Shown piece by piece: positions 46,866-54,770 of a stretch of 64,000 bases of DNA. Made by a program: the position numbers and the translations under genes. The DNA lies in NCBI GenBank assembly GCA_949752745.1, contig OX457029.1:17421413-17485412 (forward strand), in the 5' to 3' direction. Under the pieces are notes generated by a model. The model worked only from the letters and a program-made list of their open reading frames with translations. It was not told the origin of the DNA and made no database searches. Every line of letters begins with the position of its first letter. The stretch's first letter is position 1. The DNA comes from Protula sp. h YS-2021 (Eukaryota; Annelida; Polychaeta; Sabellida; Serpulidae).

Positions 46866-47626
46866 AATGCTTTTGGTCGAAAATGAAGTTTACAGATCAC
46901 CTTTCCAGTTTGAAATGGAACATTATAGCCTGTGTCGTCCTTAATATTCATTTCTATCGCGTCAAATTTGGATGTGTTTACAGGAACATAATGAGGTTCT
47001 CCATAACTTTTCATGATAATGTCTCCATCATGTCCTTGTATTCCAACAGAACGTAGCAAAGGGACATAATAATCACCAACAACTTGTGGCTCACAAATAC
47101 TACAGTACACATAAAGTGTATAAAATCCCTGTTTCACATCAGCTTTATGTTCAGCTGTACACGTTTCAGTATACCATTAATCTGGGATAAATCCTAAAAT
47201 CTCAGCTAATCCAGTGGAGAATGACACTTCAAAGCCGTAATTTAGAAATAGAAAAACACGTCGTCTAATTTTATCATACTTTATCTGAATAGCTTCTTTA
47301 AGGTCATCTTTCATAGAATTAGTTGCTTCTTTATTGACTGCCTGACATATCTCTTGTATGGATCTGTAGTAACCATAAGGAATATTGATTGTGTCAAGAA
47401 CAACATTATTCAGTGGTTGTTGTTGATACTGAATAGAATAGTCCATTCCATGTCTCATGGTTGTCCATGTATGTGGATATTGAATTTCAGCTAAAGCCAC
47501 TTCATATTTTCCGTTCAGATAGATGGTTCGAGGCATACGAATTTGATAATTCGAAGTCTTGTTGTTGGGATAATAGTTCATACTAGCATTGCTGGGTAAA
47601 GTAATGTAAAAACTTGTTGACTCCAT
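46862..47626 (-). pseudogene. Penton-like minor capsid protein with in-frame stop
   Basis: From the ATG at 47626 the frame reads SFYITLPSNASMNYYPNN, MPRTIYLNGKYEVALAEIQY, to GLAEILGFIPD, then TAA at 47179-47177. The same frame stays open after the stop through FYTLYVYCSICEPQVVGDYY, HYVPVNTSKFDAIEM and PFQTGKVICKLHFRP to 46862. Both halves are the conserved N- and C-terminal parts of the single-jelly-roll Polinton minor capsid (penton), about 254 codons in all. A point nonsense change is the simplest cause; stop readthrough cannot be excluded. The protein would form the vertices. Confidence 0.85.
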
Positions 47627-47680
47627 GACAGCTAAATCGTTTATGTGATGTAGATAGACTAGATGTGTATATACATTACT

Positions 47681-47874
47681 TCATGTTTGACACTCTTCAT
47701 CCTCACTTTCTACATTGCTGTCTACATTATTGTCTAAATTGCTATCTACATGATCTAAATTGGTATCTACTACTTCTCCCTGACAACAAGCACTAACACA
47801 CCTAATTTTTACAGGAATAGTATTTTTATTTCCATTTTCTTTACAACAACAACACCATAACTCTTTAATTCATG
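47681..47874 (-). pseudogene. Small Cys-cluster protein, broken at start
   Basis: An ATG just after the preceding gene stop is followed within three codons by a TAA. A neighbouring frame is open to 47681 and encodes ELWCCCCKENGNKN, RCVSACCQGE and an aspartate/asparagine/valine-rich tail ending SEDEECQT. The cysteine cluster followed by an acidic tail looks like a genuine small protein, shifted by one base after its start. Family not recognised with certainty. Confidence 0.4.
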
Positions 47875-48465
47875 TTAAAAAGTTTCCCATCCTTCTGGAA
47901 ACAATCTTTGTTGACATTGTTGTTGCTCTTTTGTAATATCTTCACGAGTTGTCTTTTTACCAAAAACAGTTTTTGGAATATTAGCGTCTACAATTTCCTC
48001 AATAAACTGCTTCCAACCACGCGGTGGTTCTCGTCGTTCTTTTCTTTTTGTAGCAACCAATGCTTCTTTCAACAAATCAATAATGTTAGAATTTGTAATG
48101 ACAGTACCTGTTTTTAAAACAAGTTCATTTTTATCTGTCCATCTAGTACCATATTTCTTAAGTTCTGCCAGAAGTTGTGTTAGTTTTACATGATAAATAG
48201 GTTGAAAATGGTTTAGAAACTGTTGGGACTTTTCTGATTTTTCTGCATTAGATGCTGTAACAGACTTTTGTCGCTGTTGTTGTGATTGAATTGTTCATAA
48301 ATGACGTCCAAGCACTTGAGACATTTTTATTGCTTTTTCACGAGTTCGTTTCCCACGTAAAAGTTTATTCACTTTCGTTTTGATTTCAACATCTTTTCCC
48401 TTCTTTTCTAACAACATTTTATATTCATATTCAGGAATGAGAACCATTTTCAAAGTATGTTTCAT
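47875..48465 (-). pseudogene. Conserved Polinton protein with in-frame stop
   Basis: The ATG at 48465 starts KMVLIPEYEYKMLLEKK, ending at TGA 48297-48295. The same frame continues through LLAELKKYGTRWTDKNELVL, TGTVITNSNIIDLLKEALV, EPPRGWKQFIEEIVDANIP to 47875. This combination (N-terminal VLIPE.Y, then a W....EL....I..SNI.DL..... and P.GW..F block) occurs widely in animal Polintons between the ATPase and the penton gene. The function is not established. 196 codons in total. Its ATG overlaps the previous stop (ATGA). One TGA in a glutamine-rich linker is the only lesion. Confidence 0.7.
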
Positions 48466-48752
48466 TTTAACAGCAACTGAGCTAACAAGGGTAATGCAAA
48501 TTTAGCAATAGCTCCAATAAATCCTCCATTCTGATTAACCAACTTCTTTTTTCTTCGAAGTGATATCTTCTTATTTGCCAGTATACGTAGGGTATGACGT
48601 TCACGCTTGAATAACTTATACCTTTTTGAGCTTAAGGGTAAATGTCCCCGCAATATATTCAAACAAATTTCAAACAAGCTAGTTAATTCCCCCTTAGTAG
48701 CTTGTTGTAGTAAGTGAAGGAAAGGTTGATTCGCTTGAATACGTTTAGACAT
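48462..48752 (-). CDS. Small basic Polinton protein with hydrophobic tail
   Basis: 96 aa, intact. It has ICLNILRGHLPLSSKRYKLF, RILANKKISLRRKKKLVNQN, then GGFIGAIAKFALPLLAQLLL. The ...NILRG..PL......L......LR.LA.KK.SL..KKK...Q.GG order followed by a hydrophobic C-terminus recurs in Polintons and related viruses. A membrane-active or capsid-associated role is likely by position and composition, not proven. It overlaps the ATPase end by 8 nt and the next gene by ATGA. Confidence 0.7.
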   Translation of the reverse strand: MSKRIQANQPFLHLLQQATKGELTSLFEICLNILRGHLPLSSKRYKLFKRERHTLRILANKKISLRRKKKLVNQNGGFIGAIAKFALPLLAQLLLK

Positions 48753-49405
48753 CTTGGCTGCGAATGGTTAAGTGACTTGGTTCTTGTTCATACGCCACCT
48801 TATCAATATATACGTAATGTGTATCTTTTGGTAAAATGCCTGTACGAATACGTAGTTGATCATTTGTCTTCGGCTTTAAATCAATGAATAAATAGCCATG
48901 AGGTTTGCTGGTAGCATCTTGATAGGCTTCTATGAGAAATTGAGATTTTCCAGGATACATTTGTCGCGCTAATGTACTTATTTGTTGACTGTCTCTAGGA
49001 TTTTTAAACAGAATGATGTAATGTGTATTCAAACTAATATTACGCATTTCTCTACCATGATGAAACAAATAATGCACAATTAAAAATAATGCTTAGATTT
49101 TGATGACTGCTGCCAACACTAAAGAGACGTGTCATGCGCTCATCACTATGACATTTGGTCATTAAGTCATCAATGATGAGTAAGTTTCGTTTTTTCGGGT
49201 TAAAACGCTCTTCAATGTTATCTGGAATGCCTTGGTAAAATTCCACAACTTTCATTTACTTATACAAAGGCTGATCTGCTGCATAGAGCCATAAAATAGT
49301 TTTTGGAGAGGGTTTAATTAACTTTTGTTCTAGAATTTCTCTAACTAGAGAAGTTTTACCACTGCCTGTAGGTCCAGAGACCAAACACGTGAATGGATGC
49401 TTCAT
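48745..49405 (-). pseudogene. FtsK/HerA-like DNA-packaging ATPase, disrupted
   Basis: The ATG at 49405 opens with the Walker A loop SGPTGSGKTSLV. A TAA at 49258-49256 interrupts after QPLYK, and the same frame resumes with VVEFYQGIPDNIEERF and Walker B RNLLIIDDLM. Near 49060-49070, in a T-run, the frame shifts and continues with THYIILFKNPRDSQQI, ARQMYPGKSQ and PHGYLFIDLKPKT, the C-terminal signature of the Polinton packaging ATPase. About 220 codons. It would drive DNA into procapsids. The ATG overlaps the integrase stop by ATGA. The nonsense codon is a real change if the assembly is right; the shift may be a homopolymer error. Confidence 0.88.
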
Positions 49406-50528
49406 TTTCGAATATCTGTTTCTTTCACCCAACTGTTAAACTTCTTTGGCCAACCTAACCACTTCACAAATAATTCTTTAACACCCCGTCTTTTTCGTGT
49501 TTTCAAGACCTTTTCAATTCTGTAGACTGATTCAATATCTTTTGTCACTTTCGGCAGTTCTTCTTCATAAAAATGTCCGTCAATATCTTCATCCAAAATG
49601 TCTTTCACACGATACAAGTGTATTCCTTGCTTCTTACAACGATATGTGATAATGAACACTTCTTGCGTCCACTTTATATGATAATCCCGTTGAAATACAT
49701 ATTTCATGTGAGAAATACGAACCTGATCACCAATTTTAAATTTGTATGGTTTTTTCTTCTTTGGTTTTAATTTCAATTTGTCTACATACATATACTTCCA
49801 CACTTTCGATTCTATGTCTTTACGAATATCTGCAGGAGCATACTTATTAGGGAGGGAGCCATGAGGTCTATGGTTATAATTATACACTAAGTCTGGAAGG
49901 ATGTCCTATACACTAAGTCTGGAAGGATGTCCCTATATCGATACGTTTGATTATGAAGAAAATATCGATACATCATTCCCTTTAGAGTACGAATGACTCT
50001 CTCAGCAAAGTTGGCTTTGGTTTGATTCTTTGTCGTATAGGCATGTATTCCCTCCTTCTTCAAAAATGCTTTTACCCATCTGTTTTTAAATTCAGTTCCT
50101 TTATCTGACCTTAGAGTTCGTGGTCTTCGTTGTGTTTCATGAAAAATCTTTTGAAAGGCTTCTATGACGCTGGTATGTGATTTATTAGGCATTGGCTGCA
50201 CCCATAAATATTTGGAAAACACATCAATGACAACCAATAAAAAGTGGGTGTCATCATTATAGGAAGCTATGTTTCCCATGTCAGCTAAATCAATATCCCA
50301 CATGTCATCAATTCCACGTGTAATGACACGTTGCCTTTTAAACCTGTATTTTACAGGTTGTAGCAAACTGAAGGCATCTTGATCCTGCAACCATTTCTTC
50401 ACTTGTGAATGAGTGACTGGTTGATCATGTTTTTTTAATATGTGATAAAGTTTGTAAGGACCAGCAAATGCCCCGGGTTGACCAGGTTTAAAGTAAATAT
50501 TGGTTAAGTAGTCTTTCCACGTCGACAT
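49402..50528 (-). pseudogene. int: Retroviral-type integrase with chromodomain, disrupted
   Basis: From the ATG at 50528: DDE core with Asp80 (MWDIDLADM), Asp142 (LRSDKGTEF) and Glu176 (NFAERVIRTLK). The following frame, open from 49887 to 49402, has an SH3-like segment (KFKIGDQVRISHMKY) and a chromodomain (YRIEKVLKTRKRRGVKELFV, WLGWPKKFNSW). The break is a 26-bp direct tandem duplication (49882-49907 and 49908-49933), which shifts the frame between core and C-terminal domain. One copy removed would leave one open frame. Integrase cuts and inserts the element ends; the chromodomain probably tethers to histone marks. Confidence 0.92.
49882..49933. repeat. 26-bp tandem duplication in integrase
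   Basis: Two adjacent copies of atacactaagtctggaagga + tgtcct (the second ends in ccc), 25 of 26 bases identical. Net +26 bp causes a frameshift. Confidence 0.95.
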
Positions 50529-50534
50529 GTTAAC

Positions 50535-50654
50535 ACTAAATGATCAACACTTGTTAACATATCTTGCATTTTATTTTATCAACACATCTAACATTTTATC
50601 AACATATCTTGCATTTTATCAACACATCTTAAATTTTATTTTTATCAACATGTC
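50535..50654. repeat. tatcaacacatcttgcattt repeats
   Basis: Four or five imperfect 21-24-bp units between the integrase start and the preceding gene. AATAAA occurs on the minus strand within the repeats, possibly serving the upstream transcription unit. Confidence 0.7.
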
Positions 50655-50987
50655 TTACAAATCAAGTATTGATACAATCGTGTGAATAATTGGAGTCCAT
50701 TGATCTTCAATGTATATTAACCAGCTACTTAATTCATCAAATGTGATAGCATCTACACCATATTTTTCACAACGTTGATTTGAATTATCTAACACTTTAT
50801 CTAAATGAATGTAGTATTTAGCTTCATTCCAATATGTATAGACACATGTAGAATGACACATAAGTTCTGAACACTCTTCATTTTGACAAGCAGGACATAC
50901 TAAACATGCAAACTTTTTTACAGCTAATAACATTTCTTCACAATATGTTTTTTGCACAATATATTGTCTCAATGTAATGTCCACCAT
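50655..50987 (-). CDS. Small Cys-rich protein
   Basis: 110 aa from the ATG at 50987, which overlaps the previous stop as TAATG. It contains FACLVCPACQNEECSELMCH then STCVYTYWNEAKYYIHLD, a cysteine cluster that could bind zinc, and ends ITFDELSSWLIYIEDQW. The closing WLIYI matches the end of the upstream protein (VREWLIYI), so the pair may be related. Family not recognised. Confidence 0.5.
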   Translation of the reverse strand: MVDITLRQYIVQKTYCEEMLLAVKKFACLVCPACQNEECSELMCHSTCVYTYWNEAKYYIHLDKVLDNSNQRCEKYGVDAITFDELSSWLIYIEDQWTPIIHTIVSILDL

Positions 50988-51274
50988 TATACTGCAATGT
51001 AGATTAACCACTCTCTCACTTCATCAAACAGTCTTGGATCAAATCGAGCGAAGTGATATGCTGCTTCCACATCAAACTCCTCAGCTCCACCAATGTTTGA
51101 AAACATACACTCTTTGATGAAATCCTCGCGTAAGTTTGGTACGTTCAACGTGGAATGAGCAAGTTCCCAATAAATGTCAAAGTGCTGCAGTTGTTGTTGA
51201 ATAGATCCAAAACGTGCCAGTTCACTTATCATGTAGTTCACATACTTGTCCTTAAAACACGTTTCTACATCCAT
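50987..51274 (-). CDS. Small protein of unknown function
   Basis: 95 aa from the ATG at 51274, acidic, ending FDPRLFDEVREWLIYIAV. No recognised domain. It is coupled to the next gene by a TAATG overlap. The terminal strand/helix with a conserved Trp resembles neighbouring small proteins. Confidence 0.5.
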   Translation of the reverse strand: MDVETCFKDKYVNYMISELARFGSIQQQLQHFDIYWELAHSTLNVPNLREDFIKECMFSNIGGAEEFDVEAAYHFARFDPRLFDEVREWLIYIAV

Positions 51275-51338
51275 CTTTCACATGTCCATATAACACGTCT
51301 GCACACTGTGGCGGCTGGTAAGCAAATGACTCTCAGTC

Positions 51339-51497
51339 TTACTCCGCAGAAACAGTTAGTAAGCCGCACTTGTTGAAGAAGTTGTCTGGTTCACACAACT
51401 TGCAATTGTACTTGTGGCAGTGACAATCATAATCCTCAGCATATCCGTAAGCACCGCAATATTCACAGATAATTCCAAGTTGATTTTGCACATCCAT
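51339..51497 (-). CDS. 52-aa Cys/His-rich mini zinc protein
   Basis: The ATG at 51497 lies 9 nt after the preceding stop. The peptide has CEYCGAYGYAEDYDCHCHKY then NCKLCEPDNFF, giving a C.2.C ... C.C.H...C.2.C pattern suited to one or two zinc ions. Position between two other small genes on the same strand supports a real gene. Confidence 0.5.
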   Translation of the reverse strand: MDVQNQLGIICEYCGAYGYAEDYDCHCHKYNCKLCEPDNFFNKCGLLTVSAE

Positions 51498-51506
51498 ATT
51501 CTCCAA

Positions 51507-51959
51507 TTAAACTTCAGCCAGTCTTTTCTTAGATAACTTTGACACTTTCATCCGATTGTCCTTTTGCAGCTTGATAGGAGTTTTCTTGCCATGACGTTCC
51601 GTACATGGCAATAAGGTTGAGTTAATGCTATCCATCTCCTGAAGCAATGTCTCCCATTCACCATCATTCATGTTGATGTAATACTTGTATTCTTTCCCTT
51701 CAAACAGTGATGCTTGCACAAAACTCACATAGCGCATATCCAAGTATGAAATGACTTCGAGCCACTTCGTTTGCGTTAAGTACAGTTTGAAGCCAATGTC
51801 GCGTAATCTTGCTAAGTTCAGGCACACAATCTTCCACAAGGATGGTGATAAAGCAAGCCATCTCTCTCCACGTTTGATTCGAAAAAATAATCCAAATTGT
51901 CCATGCTCCACAGTAATGGTTAAGTTTGCACTAATTTTAAAGCTGCTTGTCTTCTCCAT
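51507..51959 (-). CDS. Two-repeat PC4-like protein with basic tail
   Basis: 150 aa from the ATG at 51959 (good context gccATGg, TATA box 40 bp upstream). Two segments share the ...L(S/T)...W..L pattern: WLALSPSLWKIVCLNL and FKLYLTQTKWLEVISYL, then YKYYINMNDGEWETLLQEM. The first repeat (LTITVEHGQFGLFFRIKRGE) looks like the sheet of a PC4-type domain. The C-terminus is lysine-rich (KLQKDNRMKVSKLSKKRL). Likely nucleic-acid binding, related in fold to the plus-strand cluster at 43130-44551; similarity is by pattern only. Confidence 0.5.
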   Translation of the reverse strand: MEKTSSFKISANLTITVEHGQFGLFFRIKRGERWLALSPSLWKIVCLNLARLRDIGFKLYLTQTKWLEVISYLDMRYVSFVQASLFEGKEYKYYINMNDGEWETLLQEMDSINSTLLPCTERHGKKTPIKLQKDNRMKVSKLSKKRLAEV

Positions 51960-51999
51960 GGCTGCGCGTTGAATGATGACTGCACTTGACACCTCACTC

Positions 52000-52007
52000 C
52001 TTTTATA
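52000..52007 (-). promoter_or_regulatory. TATA box of 150-aa gene
   Basis: TATAAAAG on the minus strand, 41 bp upstream of the ATG at 51959. Confidence 0.65.
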
Positions 52008-52013
52008 TGGACA

Positions 52014-53033
52014 TTACATGTATGTTTTCATGAGATGCTTGCAAAATCGCGGAGTGATCTCGTTGAAACCATCCAGAAAGGCTGTTGGCAAACCGTCTGT
52101 CAAAGATTGTCTCATAACAATCACTAAAAAGTCTCCTCGTTTGCGACTCCCAATTATCCATTGAAAGAGCATTGGCATGGTGAAATGTCCTTTTTCATAG
52201 AGGTAAGCCATCATATCATACTCCTTAATACGTTCTTCAAGGTACTTGAAGCCATGTAGCATGACCTTTGCACATTTGGAATCGCGATCCTCATCAACAC
52301 ACTTTGGCGTCGGTAGAGATAAAGTCTTAAAAAGTTCCTCATGAAGACTTCGAATAAGTTGAACGAAACGTCGGGTCATGGCTTCGGAGAACTGCGGCTC
52401 TGACGCGGGAAGATGCTCTATGTTTCCTTCTAGCATGTAGATAAGCTGAATGACAGTGTTCACTTCTTCCGTTAGGTACATGTATGTGTGCTGATCGAAA
52501 AAGCCTTCTTCACATAAACACCATAAATGTTGCAATCGATCAGAGGAATCACTGCTTGAAAGTTTCGTTTCAACAGCGTGACGTCTTCCTCAGTAACAGG
52601 AATAGTTTTGCTCAATTCGAATTTAGATTTGAGCTGCTTGTCATCGTCGTCGCTGTCGTCATCGTCGTTGTCGTCATTGTCGTCATTGTCGTCGCCACCG
52701 TCGTCATCGCTTGACATGACCACTTCTTCCTCCTCAAGATGCTCTAGATGAGCCTGTAACTTTGTACTAAGTGGCTTGGCGCATTGGCAACCCAGAACGG
52801 ATAGTCAGATCCCTCGGGATCGGGCATTGCTTGCTGTACTGGCTGTACTTCTTAAGGCCTAGTTTGCTGTACTGTAGACACGTCTGACGGAGCCCCTAAT
52901 GCTTCCTCCAAGGCTTTTTCAGCTTCTGCTAGTGTACTTAGGAAGGCAGCAGTCTCCTCTATCAATTTCCATGTTGCTAGCCGTTGCTGCTTTTCGAGAC
53001 GTCTCCATGATGGTTTGGCAATGCAATGGCCAT
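52014..53033 (-). pseudogene. Acidic protein with CARD-like C-terminus, disrupted
   Basis: Coding traces run from about 53033 through several frames: RRLEKQQRLATWKLIEETAA, FLSTLAEAEKALEEALGAP (helical), then LQAHLEHLEEEEVV, then an Asp-rich tract from 52717, then PVTEEDVTLLKRNFQAVIPL. A shift in a T-run near 52497 leads to the last frame, which ends at 52014. The final about 75 residues (FKYLEERIKEYDMMAYLYEK, GHFTMPMLFQWIIGSRKRGD, FLVIVMRQSLTDGLPTAFLD) have the six-helix hydrophobic spacing of a CARD or related death-fold domain; the segment after the acidic tract may be a second one. If right, it could act on host apoptosis or innate signalling. At least three breaks. Confidence 0.45.
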
Positions 53034-53051
53034 CGCGGTGTTGACCCGACG

Positions 53052-53059
53052 TTTTTATA
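53052..53059 (-). promoter_or_regulatory. TATA box of acidic CARD-like gene
   Basis: TATAAAAA on the minus strand, about 20-45 bp upstream of the candidate ATGs at 53033 and 53008. Confidence 0.6.
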
Positions 53060-53199
53060 CTACTGAGCCGTGAGCCCAGCGGCTAAAAAGTCGGTGACCC
53101 GGGGGGGGGGCTCATGGGCTGGGGGGGGGGGTCCTTGCTTCAGGTCGACTGACCGGGGGGGGTCCTTGCTTCAGGTCGACTGACCAGGGGGGGGGGTCC
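53060..53199. promoter_or_regulatory. G-run promoter module
   Basis: ctgagccgtgagcccagcgg is followed by G-runs of 8-11 and twice by ggtccttgcttcaggtcgac. It sits between divergent TATA boxes, like the C-run module at 38630-38845, and is partly duplicated at 56265-56400. Confidence 0.55.
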
Positions 53200-53206
53200 T
53201 ATATAA
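53200..53206 (+). promoter_or_regulatory. TATA box of zinc-finger gene
   Basis: TATATAA, 63 bp upstream of the ATG at 53269. Confidence 0.65.
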
Positions 53207-53268
53207 TAGCAGCCTCGCACTGTATGCAGTCAGTCTGCTTTTGATCATTGAAGGAGTAAGAGCTAAAA

Positions 53269-54156
53269 ATGCAACACAAAGATGAATTTTTCTCGCCAGA
53301 GCTTCGGGCTCGCTACTTCTTGTCACAGAAGGATGTAGATCTCTGGGAAGATATCTATATAGAATATCAAACATTTCTTTTTCGAAAGTGGAGGAATTTT
53401 CTCAGGAACAGACCTGAAGAAGAGTTCAACCGGTTTGGCAGGGCGGCGGAGAACAATACAAGCGCCGGAGGGAGAGGTTGCCCGACAGGAGCCAGGACCC
53501 GCCGCCCTGCCAGGAAGAAAGGCCAGCCAGGACCACAGCAGCGACAACCACGACGGCGGCGACCCTGTCAAGGCGACTCCTGCTGCAGCCACGGCGTCGA
53601 CGCTGACGACTCTGCCGATAGAGATTCCAACGGCAGCTGATGTCACTGTCTTGAAGGTTCCGGCGGAAGAAGTTGTAGTCAAACGGCGAAATCTTCCTAG
53701 CGCCACAGTTACCAGGCCGGAGACAGTGACACCAGCTTCTGAGGAAGAGCTAGCAGCCGCTGTCGCCAGTATAACGGACCTCACGCAGGTGGACTTCAGC
53801 CTCATGCAGTCGCCCTCCGATAAGACTGCACCGTGGAACTGGTTGACGTGAAACAGGAGGATGGCTCTTCCAAAAAGTCATCCCTCCAGGATATCGTAGA
53901 GTTTTTGGATACGGCGGATAATTTGCAGTTTTGCAGCTACTGCCATTTTGGAATACCGGCAGGAACCTCTCTACGAGTCCACGAACAGACATGCCCAGAT
54001 GCGTTAAAGCCGGAGTACCATTATTGTAACGTTCTGGGTAGAGGTTTCAGGACACACAGGGCCGCGGTAGCAGCGCATAGGAGGAGGGCTGGCTGTAGGG
54101 AGGAAGACGGCAGCGGCAGAGGCGGAGACGGCGACGGCGCCAAGGCGCAAAAGTAG
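53269..54156 (+). pseudogene. C2H2-like zinc-finger protein, frameshifted
   Basis: The ATG at 53269 opens HKDEFFSPELRARYFLSQKD then LWEDIYIEYQTFLFRKWRNF, a helical N-terminus. Near 53440-53500 the better frame changes (DHSSDNHDGGDPVKATPAAA, then an alanine/threonine/valine linker ending DLTQVDFSLMQ). Near 53840 it changes back to KQEDGSSKKSSLQDIVEFLD and two fingers: FCSYCHFGIPAGTSLRVHEQ...C, and YHYCNVLGRGFRTHRAAVAA...H, the second lacking one cysteine. About 290 codons with two shifts. The rightmost gene, read toward the right TIR and followed by a histone-like stem-loop, it mirrors the RING gene at the other end. Probably a regulator; family not recognised. Confidence 0.5.
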
Positions 54157-54220
54157 GGGAAGCGGCGGCAGGGGAAGCGACAGGAAGTGAACCGGCGGAG
54201 AAAGCAGAAAATACCTCCAC

Positions 54221-54238
54221 GGCTGCTTTTTAGCGGCC
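54221..54238 (+). terminator. Histone-like 3' stem-loop after zinc-finger gene
   Basis: GGCTGCT-TTTT-AGCGGCC (one G-T pair) followed by TCCCA, 64 nt after the stop. In the TIR alignment it occupies the same place as the stem-loop at 37970-37985; the stem bases differ but still pair. Confidence 0.5.
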
Positions 54239-54372
54239 TCCCATTATTACGAAATAAGCGCGAATCGTGTCATGTTGTTAGTATGTATGTGTATGCATGA
54301 GAGTGTGGGAAATGCTAAAAAAAGGGGTCTATAAATCATTGATTTATACCCCTCATCTGTCCGTCTGCCCGT
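54221..54372. repeat. Right terminal inverted repeat, inner part
   Basis: The reverse complement matches left 37893-37973 (agcatttcccacactctcat, catacacatacatactaaca, cgcttatttcgta) and 37732-37752 (ggcagacggacagatgag). It is separated from the outer part by tandem-repeat expansion at 54373-56704. Confidence 0.85.
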
Positions 54373-54770
54373 CTGAGAAAGCAAAACAAATTACTGTCTG
54401 GGTTAAAAATACTCAGGCTTGAGAAATGAAACGCTAAATCTGTCGGTCTGACCGTCTGATGTGATATGTGTGTGTGGAGAGAGAGATTAAAAAAATAAAA
54501 AAATGATTGCCCGTCTGACCGTCTGAGAAAGCTAAACAAATTGCTGCCTGGGTTACAAATACCCAGGCTTGAGAAATGAAACGCTAAATCTGTCCGTCTG
54601 ACCGTCTGATGTGGTGTTATGTGTGTGAGAAGAGTGAGAAAGCTAAACAAATCGCTGCCTGGGTTAAAAATACCCAGGCTTGAGAAATAAATGCTTAATC
54701 TGTCCGTCTGACCGTCTGATGTGGTGTTATGTGTGTTTGAAGAGAGAGAGATACAAAAATAAACAAAAAA
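54373..54770. repeat. CCGTCTGACCGTCTGATG repeats with stem-loops
   Basis: Three units of about 120-190 bp contain tgtccgtctgaccgtctgat and a hairpin (cctgggtt...aatacccagg). The word ctgtccgtctg also ends the inner TIR (54357), suggesting the array grew out of the TIR. Confidence 0.85.

Noticed and set aside
46862..49258. Recoded stop codons (readthrough or alternative code) in penton, 196-codon and ATPase genes
   Set aside because: Both TAA and TGA are involved and the neighbouring genes use normal stops; ordinary nonsense mutations in a decaying copy explain it more simply.
45134..52717. Contaminating virus rather than an integrated element
   Set aside because: TIRs, 6-bp target duplications and host-type repeats on both sides show integration in the chromosome.
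52472..52723. Asp-rich tract as a separate small acidic gene
   Set aside because: The frame continues upstream into coding-like sequence and downstream, after a one-base shift, into the CARD-like region, so it is the middle of a larger broken gene.
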